Of a DNA stretch of 64,000 nt, positions 1 to 11,145 are shown piece by piece. Under the pieces are notes generated by a model, which did no database searches, was not told the origin of the DNA, and worked only from the letters and a program-made list of their open reading frames with translations. The translations under genes were made by a program, and so were the position numbers. The first letter of the stretch is position 1, and each line of letters begins with the position of its first letter. The DNA is taken from NCBI GenBank assembly GCA_948144175.1, contig CANXME010002181.1, forward strand, positions 992,001-1,056,000. Direction: 5' to 3'. The stretch comes from Closterium sp. NIES-65. Taxonomy: Eukaryota; Streptophyta; Zygnematophyceae; Desmidiales; Closteriaceae.

Positions 1-1768
1 GCTAGTGGTCGTGGTTCGCGTCCGCGTCCTCCTCCTGTCCCTGGCACGCACAGGATGTCTCTGCGTCCGTCCACTGCTCCTTTGCGTGCCCCTTTGCCTT
101 CTCCTCCTGAGTCCTCTCTTCCTGCTCTTGCCGACCCGGAGTCGGACTCTCTTCGTGCTGTCAGTCCTACTGTCACGCGTCTCCTGGCTACTGTCGTCAC
201 TGACCCTTCTTTCGAGTCCACTGCTGCGTCTGCCCTAGTTGCTGAGCTCGTCGACTTTGCTGCTCGCTGTCGCCTAGACTACACTGCTAGTCTTGTCGCT
301 GAGTCTGAGTCTGTCCGTCCTCCGTCCGTCAGGGGTGAGTGTGCCCTTGGCACGGACGTCCTTGAGAACAGGCAGGAGCAGTTCCAGTGTCTGGCAGCTG
401 CTTCACCTCATCTCGTGTCCGTACTGCTTACCCCTGAGGGAGACGCGGATGCACTTGACATCCCGACTCCGCACTCTTACGCGGAGGCGATAGAGGGTCT
501 CTACTCTTCTCGGTGGCAGGCAGCTATGGATGCAGAGATGGCTTCCTGGAAGTCCACAGGCACCTACGTTGACGCTGTCCCCCCTCCTGGGGCGAACATC
601 GTCAGTGGCATGTGGATTTTCAGGGTGAAGCGGCCGCCGGGTTCTCCGCCTGTCTTCAAGGCACGGTACGTGGCTCGTGGCTTCAGTCAGCGGCAGGGAG
701 TTGACTAGTTTCATACCTTCTCTCCCACCCCAAAGATGACCACTCTTCGGGTGCTACTGCACGTTGCCGCTCACCGTGACTACAAGCTGCACTCCCTCTA
801 CTTCAGCACAGCTTTCTTGCAGGGCAGCCTGCACGAGGAGATCTGGCTGCGTCGCCCACCTGGCTTCACAGGGTCGTTCCCTCCTGGTACCCAGTGGAGT
901 CTCCGGGGACCAGTCTACGGTCTCCGCCAGGCGCCCTGTGAGTGGCACGACACATTGAGGACTACTCTTGCGGCTCTTGGGTTTGCTCCTTCTACAGCCG
1001 TCCCGTCGCTGTTTCTGCGCACTGACACCTCTCTTCCGCCTTTCTACATCCTCGTGTATGTCGACGACTTGGTCTTTGCCACTGTTGACACTGCTGGACT
1101 CGCCCACATGAAGTCCGAGCTGCAGAAGAGACACACGTGCACAGACCTGGGTGAACTGCGCAACTACCTTGGCTTGCAGATCATCCGGGACAGAGCACGC
1201 CGCACCATTACCCTGACTCAGTCACACATGGTGCAGCAGGTCCTTCAGCGCTTTGGCTTCACGTACTCCTCGCCTCAGGCCACTCCTCTGCCTACTCGCC
1301 ACTCGCTCTCAGCTCTGCCTTCGGATGAGTCCGTAGAGTCGAGTGGCCCGTATCCAGAGCTTGTTGGCTGCCTCATGTACCTGATGACCTGCACACGACC
1401 TGACCTTGCATACCCTCTCAGCATTCTCGCACGCTGGGGCCATGGCTGCACAGGAGCTTCGCTAGCTCACCTACCTGCTGACCGACCTTGGAGAGCCGCC
1501 TCATTCTCCTCCAGTTCTGTGCGTAGACAACGAGGCCATGCTGGCCTTGTGTGGAGAGCAGCGACTGGAGCACAGAACGAAGCACATTGCTCTCCGCTAC
1601 TTCCTTGCTCGTGAGCTGCAGCAGCGTGGTCAGTTGCGACTTGCGTACGTGGCCTCTGAGGCCAACACTGCTGATGTTTTCACCAAGGCACTTGCGCCTT
1701 GTGATCATCAGCGCTTCTGCACCCAGCTGGGCCTTGTCTCTGTCTTGCCTCACTTGCTCACCTCTTGA
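1..1768 (+). pseudogene. Copia A pol: reverse transcriptase and RNase H, broken
   Basis: The reading frame is open from base 1. It passes through the pre-RT segment (MSLRPSTAP, ATG at 55) into RT, with the catalytic YVDD at 1057-1068. A TAG at 706-708 replaces the Tyr of the family sequence GVDYFQTF. Near 1434 about 275 bp of the RNase H region are deleted relative to copies D and F, which also changes frame. The RNase H tail then continues in the new frame (ALCGEQRLEHRTKHIALRYF) to a stop at 1768, with a further TAG near 1470. The product would have been the cDNA-synthesising part of the polyprotein. This copy cannot encode it. Confidence 0.85.
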
Positions 1769-1974
1769 CCTTGCTTGTACTGTTATATATATATATACCT
1801 GCTCTTGCTTGTCTAGCTCTATATATATATGTACTCCTGCATGTGAACTGGCCTTTTGGCCTTGAACTTGTGCTCAGAATGTGTGGTGACTTTGTGATCC
1901 ACCCTGAGCTTTGCTTTGCTTTGCTTGACTGGTCTTGTGACCCCCTGTTCTCCCCCACTTTGCCTATGGGGGTG

Positions 1975-2090
1975 TGTCAGAACTTTATAGCTTATGCAGT
2001 TGTGTAGGCTATAGTGGGGTATCCCATAGGGGGTTTCCTATTTGTACTCACTTCTCTCATAGTTCATTCATTTCTCGTTCTAGTTTTTCA
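1975..2090 (+). repeat. 3' LTR of copia A with upstream polypurine tract
   Basis: The repeat starts TGTCAGAAC and ends TTTTTCA. It follows the family's G-rich primer site (CTATGGGGGTG) at 1964-1974. At 116 bp it is slightly shorter than the 123-133 bp LTRs of its relatives. It keeps the core GGCTATAGTGGGGTA found in copies D, F, G and H. Confidence 0.85.
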
Positions 2091-2515
2091 CGAAGGTCAT
2101 CACGTACATGAGGCAGCCAACAAGCTCTGGGTACAGGCCACTCGGCTCTACGGACTCATCCAAAGGCAAAGCTGAGAGCGAGTGGCGAGTAGACAGAGGA
2201 GTGGCCTGAGGCGAGGAGTACGAGAAGCCGAAGCGCTGAAGGACCTGCTGCACCATGTGTGACTGAGTCAGGGTAATGGTGTGGTGTGCTCTGTCCCGGG
2301 TGATCTGCAAGCCAAGGTAGTTGCGCAGTTCACCCAGGTCTGTGCACGTGCGTCTCTTCTGCAGCTCGGACTTCACGTGGGCGAGTCCAGCAGTGGCAAA
2401 GACCAAGTCGTCGACGTACACGAGGATGTAGAACGGCGGCAAAGAGGTGTCGGTGCGTAGAAACAGCGACGGGTCGGCAGTAGAAGGAGCAAACCCAAGA
2501 GCCGCAAGTGTAGTC
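2091..2515 (-). pseudogene. Copia B pol, distal RT fragment
   Basis: On the minus strand this reads the RT palm with YVDD and onward (LVFATAGLAHVKSEL, GELRNYLGLQITRD) to the start of the RNase H connection (VGCLMYVMT), where element A interrupts it. Its upstream continuation is at 4245, on the far side of element E. Compared with other copies, three residues (ADT) are missing after LVFAT. Confidence 0.85.
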
Positions 2516-2609
2516 TGTCAAAATGTTATGCTCTAGCCTGTAGTGGGGTGCTCTATAGCGAGTACAACCCTTTTAGGGTTTGCTATTTGTATCCTCATTC
2601 TTGCTAGTG
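2516..2609 (+). repeat. 5' LTR of element E, truncated
   Basis: These 94 bases match 4116-4209 with three differences. The last 30 bases of the LTR and any PBS are missing: after TTGCTAGTG the sequence jumps straight into leader DNA. The loss is probably a small deletion after insertion, because the left end and target duplication are still present. Confidence 0.8.
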
Positions 2610-4115
2610 GGCTCACCACCTCGTTGCTTCCGCTGCAACAGCTATTGCTACTCTTTGTGCTGCACGCCCCGTGGCATGCGGCAGTTTTTCTTCCCGCCGT
2701 GCGCCCCGAGGCGCGCGGCAGTTTTCTGCCCGCCGTGCGCCCCGAGGCGCGCGGCGGTTCTCTGCCCGCTGTGCGCTCCGAGGCGCGCGGCGGGCTTCTG
2801 CCCCGTCCCTCGGCGCGTCGCCCTCGGGAGGCGTTGCGACGGGCAACGAGGACCCGCGCGTCGCCCCCCGTTGCCCGTCATGGCCTGCACGTGGCCCGTA
2901 CAGGCAGCGCGCGGCCCGTACGGGCTGCGCCAGGACCGGCCTTGCCCCGGCCATGCTCCGTCGCCAGTCGCGGCGCACCAAGGGCACGTGCACCCCCCCC
3001 CCCCCCCCCCCCCCCCCCCCTCTTCCCGTCGCCTGTCGAGGCGACCCTCGGGGGCCGCATGCGGGAGGGGCGACCTGGGGGAGGGGGGCGAGCGCCGCCC
3101 CTTCTGCCGCTTGTTTTGGCGCCCTGGGAGGCCGCGCGTCGGTCCCCCCCCCCCCCCGTAACCTCCCTACCCGCCATCCCGCCCTGCCCTGTGTTAGGGT
3201 TTGGGGGTGGCGAGTAGGGGGTGGCGGGTGTGTGGTCTCCCCTGCTCCTCCTCCTCCTCCTTTGTCTCCCACTACTACAGCTACCGCTGAGGGGGGTGGG
3301 TGTGTGGGAGTCGACGGAGTCATGCTAAGGGGTGGGGTGTGAGTGAACCTATGGGTGCAGTAGGGGGTGTGTGAAATGGGGGTGGGATAGTTTGGGGAGG
3401 TTGAAGGGGGTGGCCGCCGTGAAGTCAGCAGCTCCGGTCGTCCGTGAGACCGTTGCGCCAGTCGCCTGTGAGCCCGTTGCGCCAGTCGCCCGTGAGCCCG
3501 TTGTTCTAGTCGCCCGTGAGTCCGTTGCTCGTTTGCCGCTACTTTTAGCTGCGGAGCCAGTTACTCTAGTAGCCCGTGTGCCAGTTGCTCCAGTTGCCAG
3601 TGTGCCAGTTGCTCCAGTTGCCCGTGTGCCAGTTGCTCCAGTTGCGCCGTGTGCCAGCAGCTTCAGCTGCCGCCCACTACCTCCTCTCCTCTCATAGTCC
3701 CTCCTCCTCCACACTTGCCCTCTGTGATAGCCTCTAGCTTTGATTACATTTGTGAACTTTAAACTATTGCTTCTTGAATTTTTGCTCAGAATGTGTGGTG
3801 TGTTGAGGTACTAGAAAGGCTTAGGAGCCATAGCTAGTAGGTCGAGTAGTTGAGTTCGAGTGAGTTTGGGTGAGTCGAGAAGATTGCAACAAAACAGTGG
3901 TTTCACTATAGAGCGAGCAGTACAAATAGGCAAGAATGAAGGAAGGTGCACCACCAAACAGAAAGTTAGATGAATACAGTAGTCTACACTACAGACAGTT
4001 ACAAAACAATATATAGAATTATATATTATTCTGACATGGTGACATTGTGATCCACCCTGACCTTGTACTGCTTTGCTTGCTCTGCTGATTACACCCCACT
4101 TTGGCTATGGGGGTG
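2610..4115 (+). other. Interior of element E: leader, poly-C, tandem repeats, no gene
   Basis: From 2640 to 2830 a unit built on CGCCCCGAGGCGCGCGGC repeats several times, as in the leader of copia F. A poly-C run of nearly 30 bases lies near 2993-3020. Between about 3440 and 3660 two related tandem arrays encode VAPVAREP-like units on the plus strand and GATGTRAT-like units on the minus strand; either can be read, so neither is called a gene. From 3720 to 4060 the DNA is A+T-richer and non-coding. It ends with the family polypurine tract (CTATGGGGGTG) before 4116. Confidence 0.7.
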
Positions 4116-4239
4116 TGTCAGAATGGTATGCTCTAGCCTGTAGTGGGGTGCTCTATAGCGAGTACAACCCTTCTAGGGTTTGCTATTTGTATCCTCATTC
4201 TTGCTAGTGCAACCCTCCTCTTTCTTCTATTTTTCCACA
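4116..4239 (+). repeat. 3' LTR of element E
   Basis: This LTR is 124 bp, starts TGTCAGAATG and ends TTTCCACA. It contains the AACCC/AGGGTT inverted repeat of the wider LTR family. The target duplicate TACTC follows, and then copia B pol resumes. Confidence 0.85.
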
Positions 4240-5584
4240 TACTCCTCAGTGTGTCGTGCCACTCACGGGGCGCCTGGCGGAGAGCTTAGACTGGCCGCCG
4301 GAGGTTCCACTGGGTACCAGGCGGAAACGACCCAGTGTAGCCAGGTGGGCGGCGTAGCCAGATCTCCTCGTGCAGGCTGCCCTGCAAGAAAGCTGTGCAG
4401 AATTCAAGAGAGTGAAGCTCATAGTCGCGCTGAGCGGCTATGTGCAGCAGCACCCAAAGAGTGGTCATCTTCGGGGTGGGAGAGAAGGTCTGAAAGTAGT
4501 CAACTCCCTGCCGCTGACTGAAGCCTCGAGCCACGTAACGCGCCTTGAAGACAGGCGGAGAACCCGGCAGCCGCTTCACCCTGAAAATCCACATGCCACT
4601 GACGATGTTCGCCCCAGGTGGGGGGACCTCGTTGACGTAGGTGCCTGTGGACTTTCAGGAAGCCATCTCTGCGTCCATGGCTGACTGCCATTGTGAGGAG
4701 TAGGGACCTTCGATCGCCTCAGCGTACGATCAAGGAGTCGGGATGTCTGGTGCATCCGGGTCTCCCTCAGGGGCAATCAGCATGGTCACGATATGAGGCA
4801 AAGCAGCAGCAAAGCACTGGAATTCCTCCTGCCTGTCCTCAAGGACGTCCGTGCTAAGAGCACACCCACCCCCGACGGACGGAGGACAGACAGACTCAGA
4901 CTCAGCGACAAGACAGGCAGCGTAGTCTACACGACAGCGAGCAGCAAAGTCGACAAGCTCAGCAACTAAGGCAGACGCAGCAGTGGACTCAAAGGAAGGG
5001 TCAGTGACAGCAGTAGCCAGAAGACGCGTGACAGTAGGACTGGCAGCACGAAGGGAGTCAGACTCCGGGTCAGCAAGAGCAGGAATCGAGGACTCAGGAG
5101 GAGACGGCAAAGGGACACGCAGTGGAAGGACGCATCGCCATCTGGTGTGTGCCTGGGACCGCAGGAGGACGCGGACGCGGAACACGACGACTAGTGTGAG
5201 CAGCACAAATAGGCGACGCAGGAGGAGACGCAGGCTCACGACGCTTAGCAAGACCTCCAGTAGGACCAGTGTAGGGAGAAGGAGCAGGCAGTGGGGTGGC
5301 GGGCTGTAACTGTGACAGCGACTGGACACGCGGTGGACACTCTAAGGAAGGAGCAGGACTAGTAGAAGGCGGAAGACCAAGAACCTGCTCAAGGAGCGGA
5401 ACAAAGTACGGCCGCGGCCGCGCAGCACCTCCAGAACCAGCAGGGACAGCACCAGTACCCCCAGAGTCAGCACCAGCGCGAGCAGCACCTCCAGCTCAAG
5501 CAGCGCCAACTCCAGCACCCTCAAAAGTACCAGCGCCAGCAGCACCTCCAGCGCCAACACCCCCAGCAGCTCCAGATCCATTAG
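4240..5584 (-). pseudogene. Copia B pol: spacer end and proximal RT
   Basis: Read on the minus strand, this begins in the Gly/Ala/Pro-rich spacer (interrupted at 5584 by copia C). It continues through the conserved pre-RT segment (SPPESSIPALADPES, PSFESTAASALVAELVDF) into RT fingers (GMWIFRVKR, ARYVARGFSQRQGVDYFQTF, AFLQGSLHEEIWLRRPPG). A TGA follows PDIPTP at 4730, and another replaces Trp in EMASWKST near 4650. Element E interrupts the gene just after the EWHDT segment. Confidence 0.85.
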
Positions 5585-6450
5585 TGTTGTGTGATGCAAC
5601 CATATGCATTCACGTCTGTCTGCCTCCCATCATGTGTTTGTGCGTTGCATGCGTGGTGTGAGCGTGTGCAAGAATTTGTGTTTGATGTGGTTTTGTTTTT
5701 CAGAGTGAGAGTATGTTATTTGGCTTGAGCAGATATCTGAAGTGATTCCTCCACTCAAGAGCTTTCCGACGAACTAAGAATCGTCGCGATCGGAGCACAA
5801 CCAAGAAAGTTACGAACATTGGAGTTCGTATGCTTATATATTTTGGTTGCAGCTACTTTGGGAAGTTAAGGCATTGACTCAATATGGGGTACAGACTTGT
5901 GGGGGTTGGGAAATTCGAACCCATCACTGTAGATGCTGCCAAGAGGTTGGGTGAAGCCAAACCAGGTTGGTAAGTGTGCCCAAGTTGAGGTGAGGTGGAT
6001 GGCATGGGTTGGAAAGTGACAAAGGTCAAAGTTTGTTGCCTATGGGGAAGGGAATTATGTGGCATGGGGTTTTTCCTTGGATGGGGACTCTCTTGGGACC
6101 TTCCCTCTCGTCCTCCTCTTCCCCTCCTACCAGGTTTATTGCTACTCTAATGTTCTTAATGTGGGACTTGTGAGTTAATTGTGATTGAGTTAAATTTCTT
6201 TGGCAGCATACCCCCTAGTGCGCCGAAAAGCATAACTCGATATATGATTCATATTTTGATACGATTCAAATTGGGAAATGTAGCCACAGTCTAGGGCTAC
6301 AACATAGTCGAATTTCGTGAGATTCTAACAGTGCAATGTTTGTCGACAACGTTTCTTGTGAAGTCGACGTTTCTGTCCAGAAATTGAGACCAACTATTTT
6401 GAGAAATTTGAGCACCTAATCTTCATAGACTCCGTCCTTAGTCTGCAACA
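5585..6450 (+). repeat. 5' LTR of copia C
   Basis: It starts TGTTGTGTGATG and ends CTGCAACA, and has exactly the same length (866 bp) as the 3' copy at 11146-12011. It should contain the promoter and transcript start, but I cannot place a TATA box with confidence. Confidence 0.93.
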
Positions 6451-6452
6451 AG

Positions 6453-6464
6453 TGGTATCAGAGC
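6453..6464 (+). other. Primer-binding site of copia C
   Basis: TGGTATCAGAGC lies two bases after the 5' LTR. It is the classic plant copia PBS, matching the 3' end of initiator tRNA-Met. It fixes both the element's orientation and the LTR end. Confidence 0.93.
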
Positions 6465-6671
6465 TGATTAAGAACTTTGTGAAGAGTCTACTGAAGTGTG
6501 AAGACCCTCCTAGACCCACCATGGCCTGTGGGCGGGCCTAAGTGGATTTCTGGAGGTTGGATGTGACTTCCGCTAAGGGGAAACTCTGCCGAAATTTCGT
6601 TGGCGTCGACACTTGTGAATATTGTGTGGATCTACATTGTGACCAGCAAAAGGGGGAGCTGAAACCTCTGA

Positions 6672-7550
6672 TTGGGAGCAGAGGAGATGAATCAAGGGAG
6701 TGGAGATGCAGCTGAGAAGAGGAGTGAACCGCCACCATCCAAGATCGAAGCTTTGGATGGCTCCAACTACGAGGAATGGAGCGGGCGGATGCGGAGCGCC
6801 TTCAAGCGCTACAAGCTGCTGAAAATTGCAATGGGAGAGGAGAAGATGCCGGGGGAAGGAGATGCCCGCGATCGGTGGATTGAGAAGAGCGCGGTGCTGT
6901 ACGACCTCATCCCAATCGGTCAACAACGACATGTTCCAGCACATCAAGGATTTGGTGGAGTTGGATGATTCCAGACCGAAGGCGTGGAAGCTGCTACGCG
7001 ACGTGGTTCAACCCAACACGCTGCCGATGGTGATCGTATTGGAGAAGGAGCTGGCTGCCCTCTCCATGCGGCCGGGAGATGATGTGAAGCCGGCCCTTGA
7101 CAAGATCAAGGACACCTATGCGAGGATGGCAGCGGCGGGCAGCAAGGTGTCGGAAATGCAGCAGTGCACCAAAATCATCTCGGCGCTCGACAACTCGTGG
7201 GACAACCTTATCCCCAACCTCAACGCTCAGCAGGACAAGTGGACGCCTGAGTGGCTACGGCAGCAGATCCTGCGGGAGGACTTCCACAGGCACCACACGG
7301 GAGGTGGTGCTGCCAACAAAACTGCTGAGGGGTATGGAGCTGCAGGAGGCAGCAGGGGGAGAAGGGGAGGGAGAGGCCGAGGCCGTGGGAGAGGCTTTGG
7401 CAGAGGGAGAGGCCGAGGTGACTACAATGAGGGGCATGGGAGCTCTGGTGGCAGGGGGAGCACCCGAATGGAGGGTGCGTGCTGGTACTGAAAGAAGGCT
7501 GGACACCCGTGGTTCAAGTGTTTCAGCCGGCCTGAAGGATGGGCACCTCC
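6672..7550 (+). pseudogene. Copia C gag: capsid and nucleocapsid, broken
   Basis: The ATG at 6672, or the one at 6687, opens a UBN2-type copia gag (IEALDGSNYEEWSGRMRSAF). Near 6915 the frame shifts, and the capsid continues in the frame that ends at 7491 (FQHIKDLVELDDSRPKAWKL to EWLRQQILREDFHRH). An Arg/Gly-rich stretch at about 7340-7460 precedes the zinc knuckle. The knuckle should read C-X2-C-X4-H-X4-C, but its second Cys codon is now TGA at 7489-7491 (CWY, stop, KKAGHPWFKC). The sequence in front of the protease continues in the same frame after the stop. Confidence 0.88.
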
Positions 7551-7554
7551 GAGC

Positions 7555-9315
7555 ATGAAGCCGCCAAGTGGTGAACGTGCACGAGGTGGTGCTGTGCAAG
7601 GTTCAGGTGCACAAGGTGATGGTGCACAAGGTAAAGCCGACCCTGGGATATTCCTCATGGTTGAGGATGCGCAAGGGAGTGGGGGTGATGTGGGTTCAGT
7701 TGGGAAGGTTGTGATGCACCCCCTAACTCATTGGGTGATCGATTCAGGTTGCACGAGTCACATGACTCCACGGGCAGATTTGCTTGATGAGGTGAAGCCC
7801 CCTGGGAAGATAAAGTTTGTGGCTGCCGCTTTAGGTGCCTTGCTCCCTGTGATTTGTTTTGGGAATGCCAAGGTTATGGGAGCTAATGGGGGGCTTGTAG
7901 GGCTATGAAATGTGTTGTTGGTTGAAGGTTTATCTGCTAACCTCCTCTCGGTGCACCGGCTGCAGAAAAGCAAGGCCAAAGTTATGTTCAGCCCAACCAG
8001 CTGCCGTGCAAAGCTTGGGAAGTTGCTGCTGTGGGATTTGGAGGAGAAGAGCAGCTGCATCAAGGACCTGTGGCAGCTGCCCATCATCCCTTGGAATAGG
8101 AAACCTCCAGCAACGGCAAAGGCAGCAGCAGCGGCTAAGGCAACTGCGGGAGGAGAGGAGATTGCACCAACTGCTGGGGCCCTGGATACAGTCAAGAAGG
8201 TGCAGCAGCCACAGCAATCACATGGTGAGGTGCTTGCTGGTGTGGATGCAACGGCTGCATGGGCAAAGGCTTCGTCTGGGAGTGGTGAGGCCGATTGGGA
8301 GACGTGGCATGAGAGGCTGTGCCACATCAACATTCCTATGCTGCAGAAGTTGGTGAAGGATGGGAGCTTGAAGGGATTGGAGGTGAAGGGGGCAGCGAAG
8401 GAGACTGGGAGCTGCCCTACATACCTTGACACAAAGTTCACCAAGTTCCCTTTCAGCATCAGCACGGGACCAGTCAAGGTTCCACTCGCGCTTGTGCACA
8501 TGGATGTGATGGGCCCCACAAGGGCCCCTTCTCTCTCGGGCAGCCGCTACTTCGTGACGATTGTGGACGACCACACGCGTGCGGTGTGGGTGTACCCTCT
8601 CAATACTAAGGGGGAGGTGGCAGCGGCTGTTCTTAAGGAGTGGATGCCGAGAGCTCAAAGGGAGAGCGGACATAAGGTGAAGGTGATCCGCACTGACAAC
8701 GGGGGAGAATTCATTGGCGCTGATTTTGAGGCGGTGCTGAAGAAGAAGGGGATCCAGCATCAGCTCACGGTGCCCTACAACCCTCAGCAGAACGGCGTGG
8801 CTGAGCGGTTCAACCGGACCCTGCAGGAAGGTGCTCGCACTCTCCTTGGGCGTGCAGGGCTGCCGGATCCGTTTTGGGTGACTGCACTGCGGCAGGTCGC
8901 CCTTGTGAAGAACAGGGTGCTGGAAACTGTGGGGGACAAGCAGTGGGTCCCCTACACCAAGTGGTATGGGAGTGCACCAACGATGAACATGCTGAGAGCG
9001 TACGGGTGCATGGAGGTTTTTCATGTACCTAAGGAGAAGAGGGGAAAACTGGAAGCCTCTGGGAGATGGGGTGTGCACTTGGGGCTTGCTAAGGATCACA
9101 AGGGATGGCTGATTTGGGACTTGACCAGCCAGCAACTGACTGTGTCGAGGGATGTGAAGTTCCTTGAGTCCTTGTACTACAAGGAGTGGAAGCAGCAGCA
9201 GCAGCAGAAGCTCCCTATGAGGCAAGTGGAGGTTTATATCTCCGAGGAGGAGATCTCTGTGGTGACCGAGGATGGGGGAGAACCTGAGGTGGAGGAGCAA
9301 CAGCAGCCGCAGTAG
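7555..9315 (+). pseudogene. Copia C protease and integrase, one internal stop
   Basis: The protease shows WVIDSGCTSHMTP with the aspartic D-S-G at about 7738-7750. A TGA at 7906-7908 (family residue probably Arg, CGA to TGA) splits protease from integrase. Integrase is open from 7912 to 9315. It has the HHCC region (WHERLCHI ... SCPTYLD, where the second Cys of the CxxC is Tyr) and a complete D,D(35)E core: HMDVMGP near 8500, RTDNGGEF near 8690 and NGVAERFNRTL near 8800. A poly-Gln hinge follows and the frame ends at TAG 9313-9315, probably a former CAG. The Cys-to-Tyr change would weaken zinc binding. Confidence 0.9.
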
Positions 9316-11102
9316 CATCAACAGCAGCAGCAGCGGCAGCAGCAACGTGCTCCACCATGTGCCCCACGCCCGCCTGAGCGTCCTAGGAGGGATATACGCC
9401 CACCTATTAGGCTGAGCTATAATCGCACTGGCTCACGAAATGTGGAGCATGCTGGAAGTGTGGCTGAGCAGTGTGATGAGGAGGAGATAGCGCACTGTTA
9501 CTGGGCAGCCGTCCCTGAGCCCAAGACAATTACTGAGGCCTTGAGTGGGCCCGACGCTGAGAAGTGGAAGCAGAGTGTGAAGGAGGAGTATGACTCTCTG
9601 CTGGAGAACGAGACGTGGGAGCTGTGTGAGCTACCTCCAGGGAAGAAGGCCATTTCTTCCAAGCTGATTTTCAGGCACAAGTACGGACCTGATGGGGAGC
9701 TGACCCGCTACAAGTCAAGGCTTGTGGCTAAGGGGTTCCAACAGACAAAGGGGAAGGACTTTGATGATATCTTTGCTCCTGCAGGGAAAGGCACTACAAT
9801 GAGGACGATGTTGGCAATGGCTGCAAACCGTGGCTGGAAGATCAAGCAGATGGACATAATCACTGCCTTCCTTAATGAATCATTCTGGAGGAGCTGTACA
9901 TGCTGCAGCGTGAGGGGTTGGATGATGGGAGCGGCAGGGTGTGCAGGCTCAAGAAGGCCATCTATGGCCTGAAGCAGGCTCCTCGCGCATGGTACCACAA
10001 GCTGGAGGAGACACTGCTGGCCGGGGGGTTCAAGAAGAGCGAGTGTGATCACAGCCTGTTCCTGCTGCAAGAGAAGGAGCAGTTCCTCATGCTCCTGGTG
10101 TACGTGGACGACATCCTGCTCTTCTCTGAGTCATCTGCGATGATTGAACGTGTGGAGGAGATGCTGGAAATGCAGTTCAAGTGCTCCAAGATGGGAGATG
10201 TGAAGTACTACCTTGGGATGCACATGGAGAGGGACCTTGACAAGGGAGTGTTGAGGTTGCACCAGAGGAAGTATTGTGAGGGGCTGGCTGAGAAGTATGG
10301 GCTGCAAGATGCAGGAAAGCCAGCCACCCCGCTGCCTTCAGGGTTCACTGTGGAGCCCTGTGCTGATGAGAAGGTGGTGGGGGAGAGTGATAGGAAGTTG
10401 TTTCACTCCATGGTAGGGGCACTCAACTATGCGGCTAACCACACGCGGCCTCACATTGCCTTTGCTACATCCAGGCTTGCGAGTGTGCTTTCATGCCCAA
10501 GTCATGAGCAGCTGGAAGCGGCCACGAGGTTGGTCCGCTATGTGAGCGCTACAGCATCAGTGGGTTTGGAGTACAGTGCTGTGCGACAGAGGCTACAGAG
10601 GGGTGCAGCTGATTTGAGCAAGGGGGAGATGCGCTTGACTTGCTACACCGACGCTAGCTTCAACTCAGTGAAGACGGATGGCACCAGAATTGGAGGCTAT
10701 GTGTGCCTCTTTGGAGGCGGTGCAGTGAGCTGGCGCAGCAAGAAGCAGAACGAGGTGGTGTTGTCCTCGTGTGAGACAGAGTACACGGCCCTGCATCATG
10801 GGGCAAAGGAGGTGGTGTGGCTGAGGCGTTTGTTGGAGGAAATCGGAGTGTGTCAGAGGGAGCCGACTGTGATTTTCTGTGACAATGAGTCTGCGGTGAA
10901 GCTTGCGAAGAATGCCTGTCTTCATGGCTTGACAAAGCACATCAGGCCAAACTGGCATTGGACAAGGAGGCTCCTGGACAAGGAGGTGCGGCTGGAGATT
11001 GTGAAGACCCAGCAGCAGGCGGCTGACATTCTCACCAAACGCCTGGCAGAACCTGAGCCTTGGAAGGGCATCAAGCTTGCGGGAATGAGTGTGCATGCTT
11101 GA
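9316..11102 (+). pseudogene. Copia C reverse transcriptase and RNase H, one frameshift
   Basis: RT begins with the pre-RT block (YWAAVPEPKTITEAL) and the fingers (SKLIFRHKYGPDGELTRYKS, VAKGFQQTKGKDFDDIFAP). Near 9880 one base appears to be lost (ITAFLNESF in place of an ITAFLNG-type sequence). The rest is open from 9900 to 11102: LKKAIYGLKQAPRAWY, catalytic YVDD at 10101-10112, RNase H acidic residues in CYTDASF and SCETEYTAL, and the C-terminal TQQQAADILTK. The stop is followed within 30 bp by the polypurine tract. Only the single frameshift prevents a full RT. Confidence 0.92.
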
Positions 11103-11130
11103 CTTATGGCATGTGGGATGATGGTTGGCA

Positions 11131-11145
11131 GCCAGAGGGGGAGTT
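11131..11145 (+). other. Polypurine tract of copia C
   Basis: The purine run AGAGGGGGAG with a short T tail ends exactly at the 3' LTR start. It is the usual plus-strand primer site. Confidence 0.85.

Larger units (their letters stand above)
1..2090 (+). mobile_element. Copia element A, 3' part, inserted into copia B
   Basis: This is the right-hand part of a Ty1/copia element; its left part lies outside the window. It holds pol from just before RT, the RNase H end, a 3' UTR with TA repeats, a polypurine tract and a 3' LTR. Directly after the LTR end at 2090 the minus-strand pol of copia B begins in mid-gene, so A was inserted into B. The target duplication cannot be verified because the left flank is missing. 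Confidence 0.85.
2516..4239 (+). mobile_element. Element E: short LTR element without pol (non-autonomous)
   Basis: Both ends carry the same LTR start (TGTCARAATG) and the element lies in the RT gene of copia B. The flanking pentamers are TAGTC (2511-2515) and TACTC (4240-4244), a 5-bp target duplication with one mismatch. The interior has a G+C-rich leader similar to that of copia F, a poly-C run, a tandem repeat block and a copia-type 3' UTR and polypurine tract. No gag, protease, integrase or RT homology is visible on either strand. It was probably mobilised by proteins of the related copia elements. Confidence 0.8.

Noticed and set aside
2613..3323. Long minus-strand frame of about 236 codons in element E
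   Set aside because: It lies in G+C-rich tandem DNA and poly-C/poly-G, where stops are rare. Several other phases are open too, and no motif is recognisable.
8218..9345. Minus-strand frame of 375 codons opposite copia C integrase
   Set aside because: It is the mirror of a clear integrase frame with a D,D(35)E core on the plus strand. Leu/His-rich content is typical of antisense shadows.
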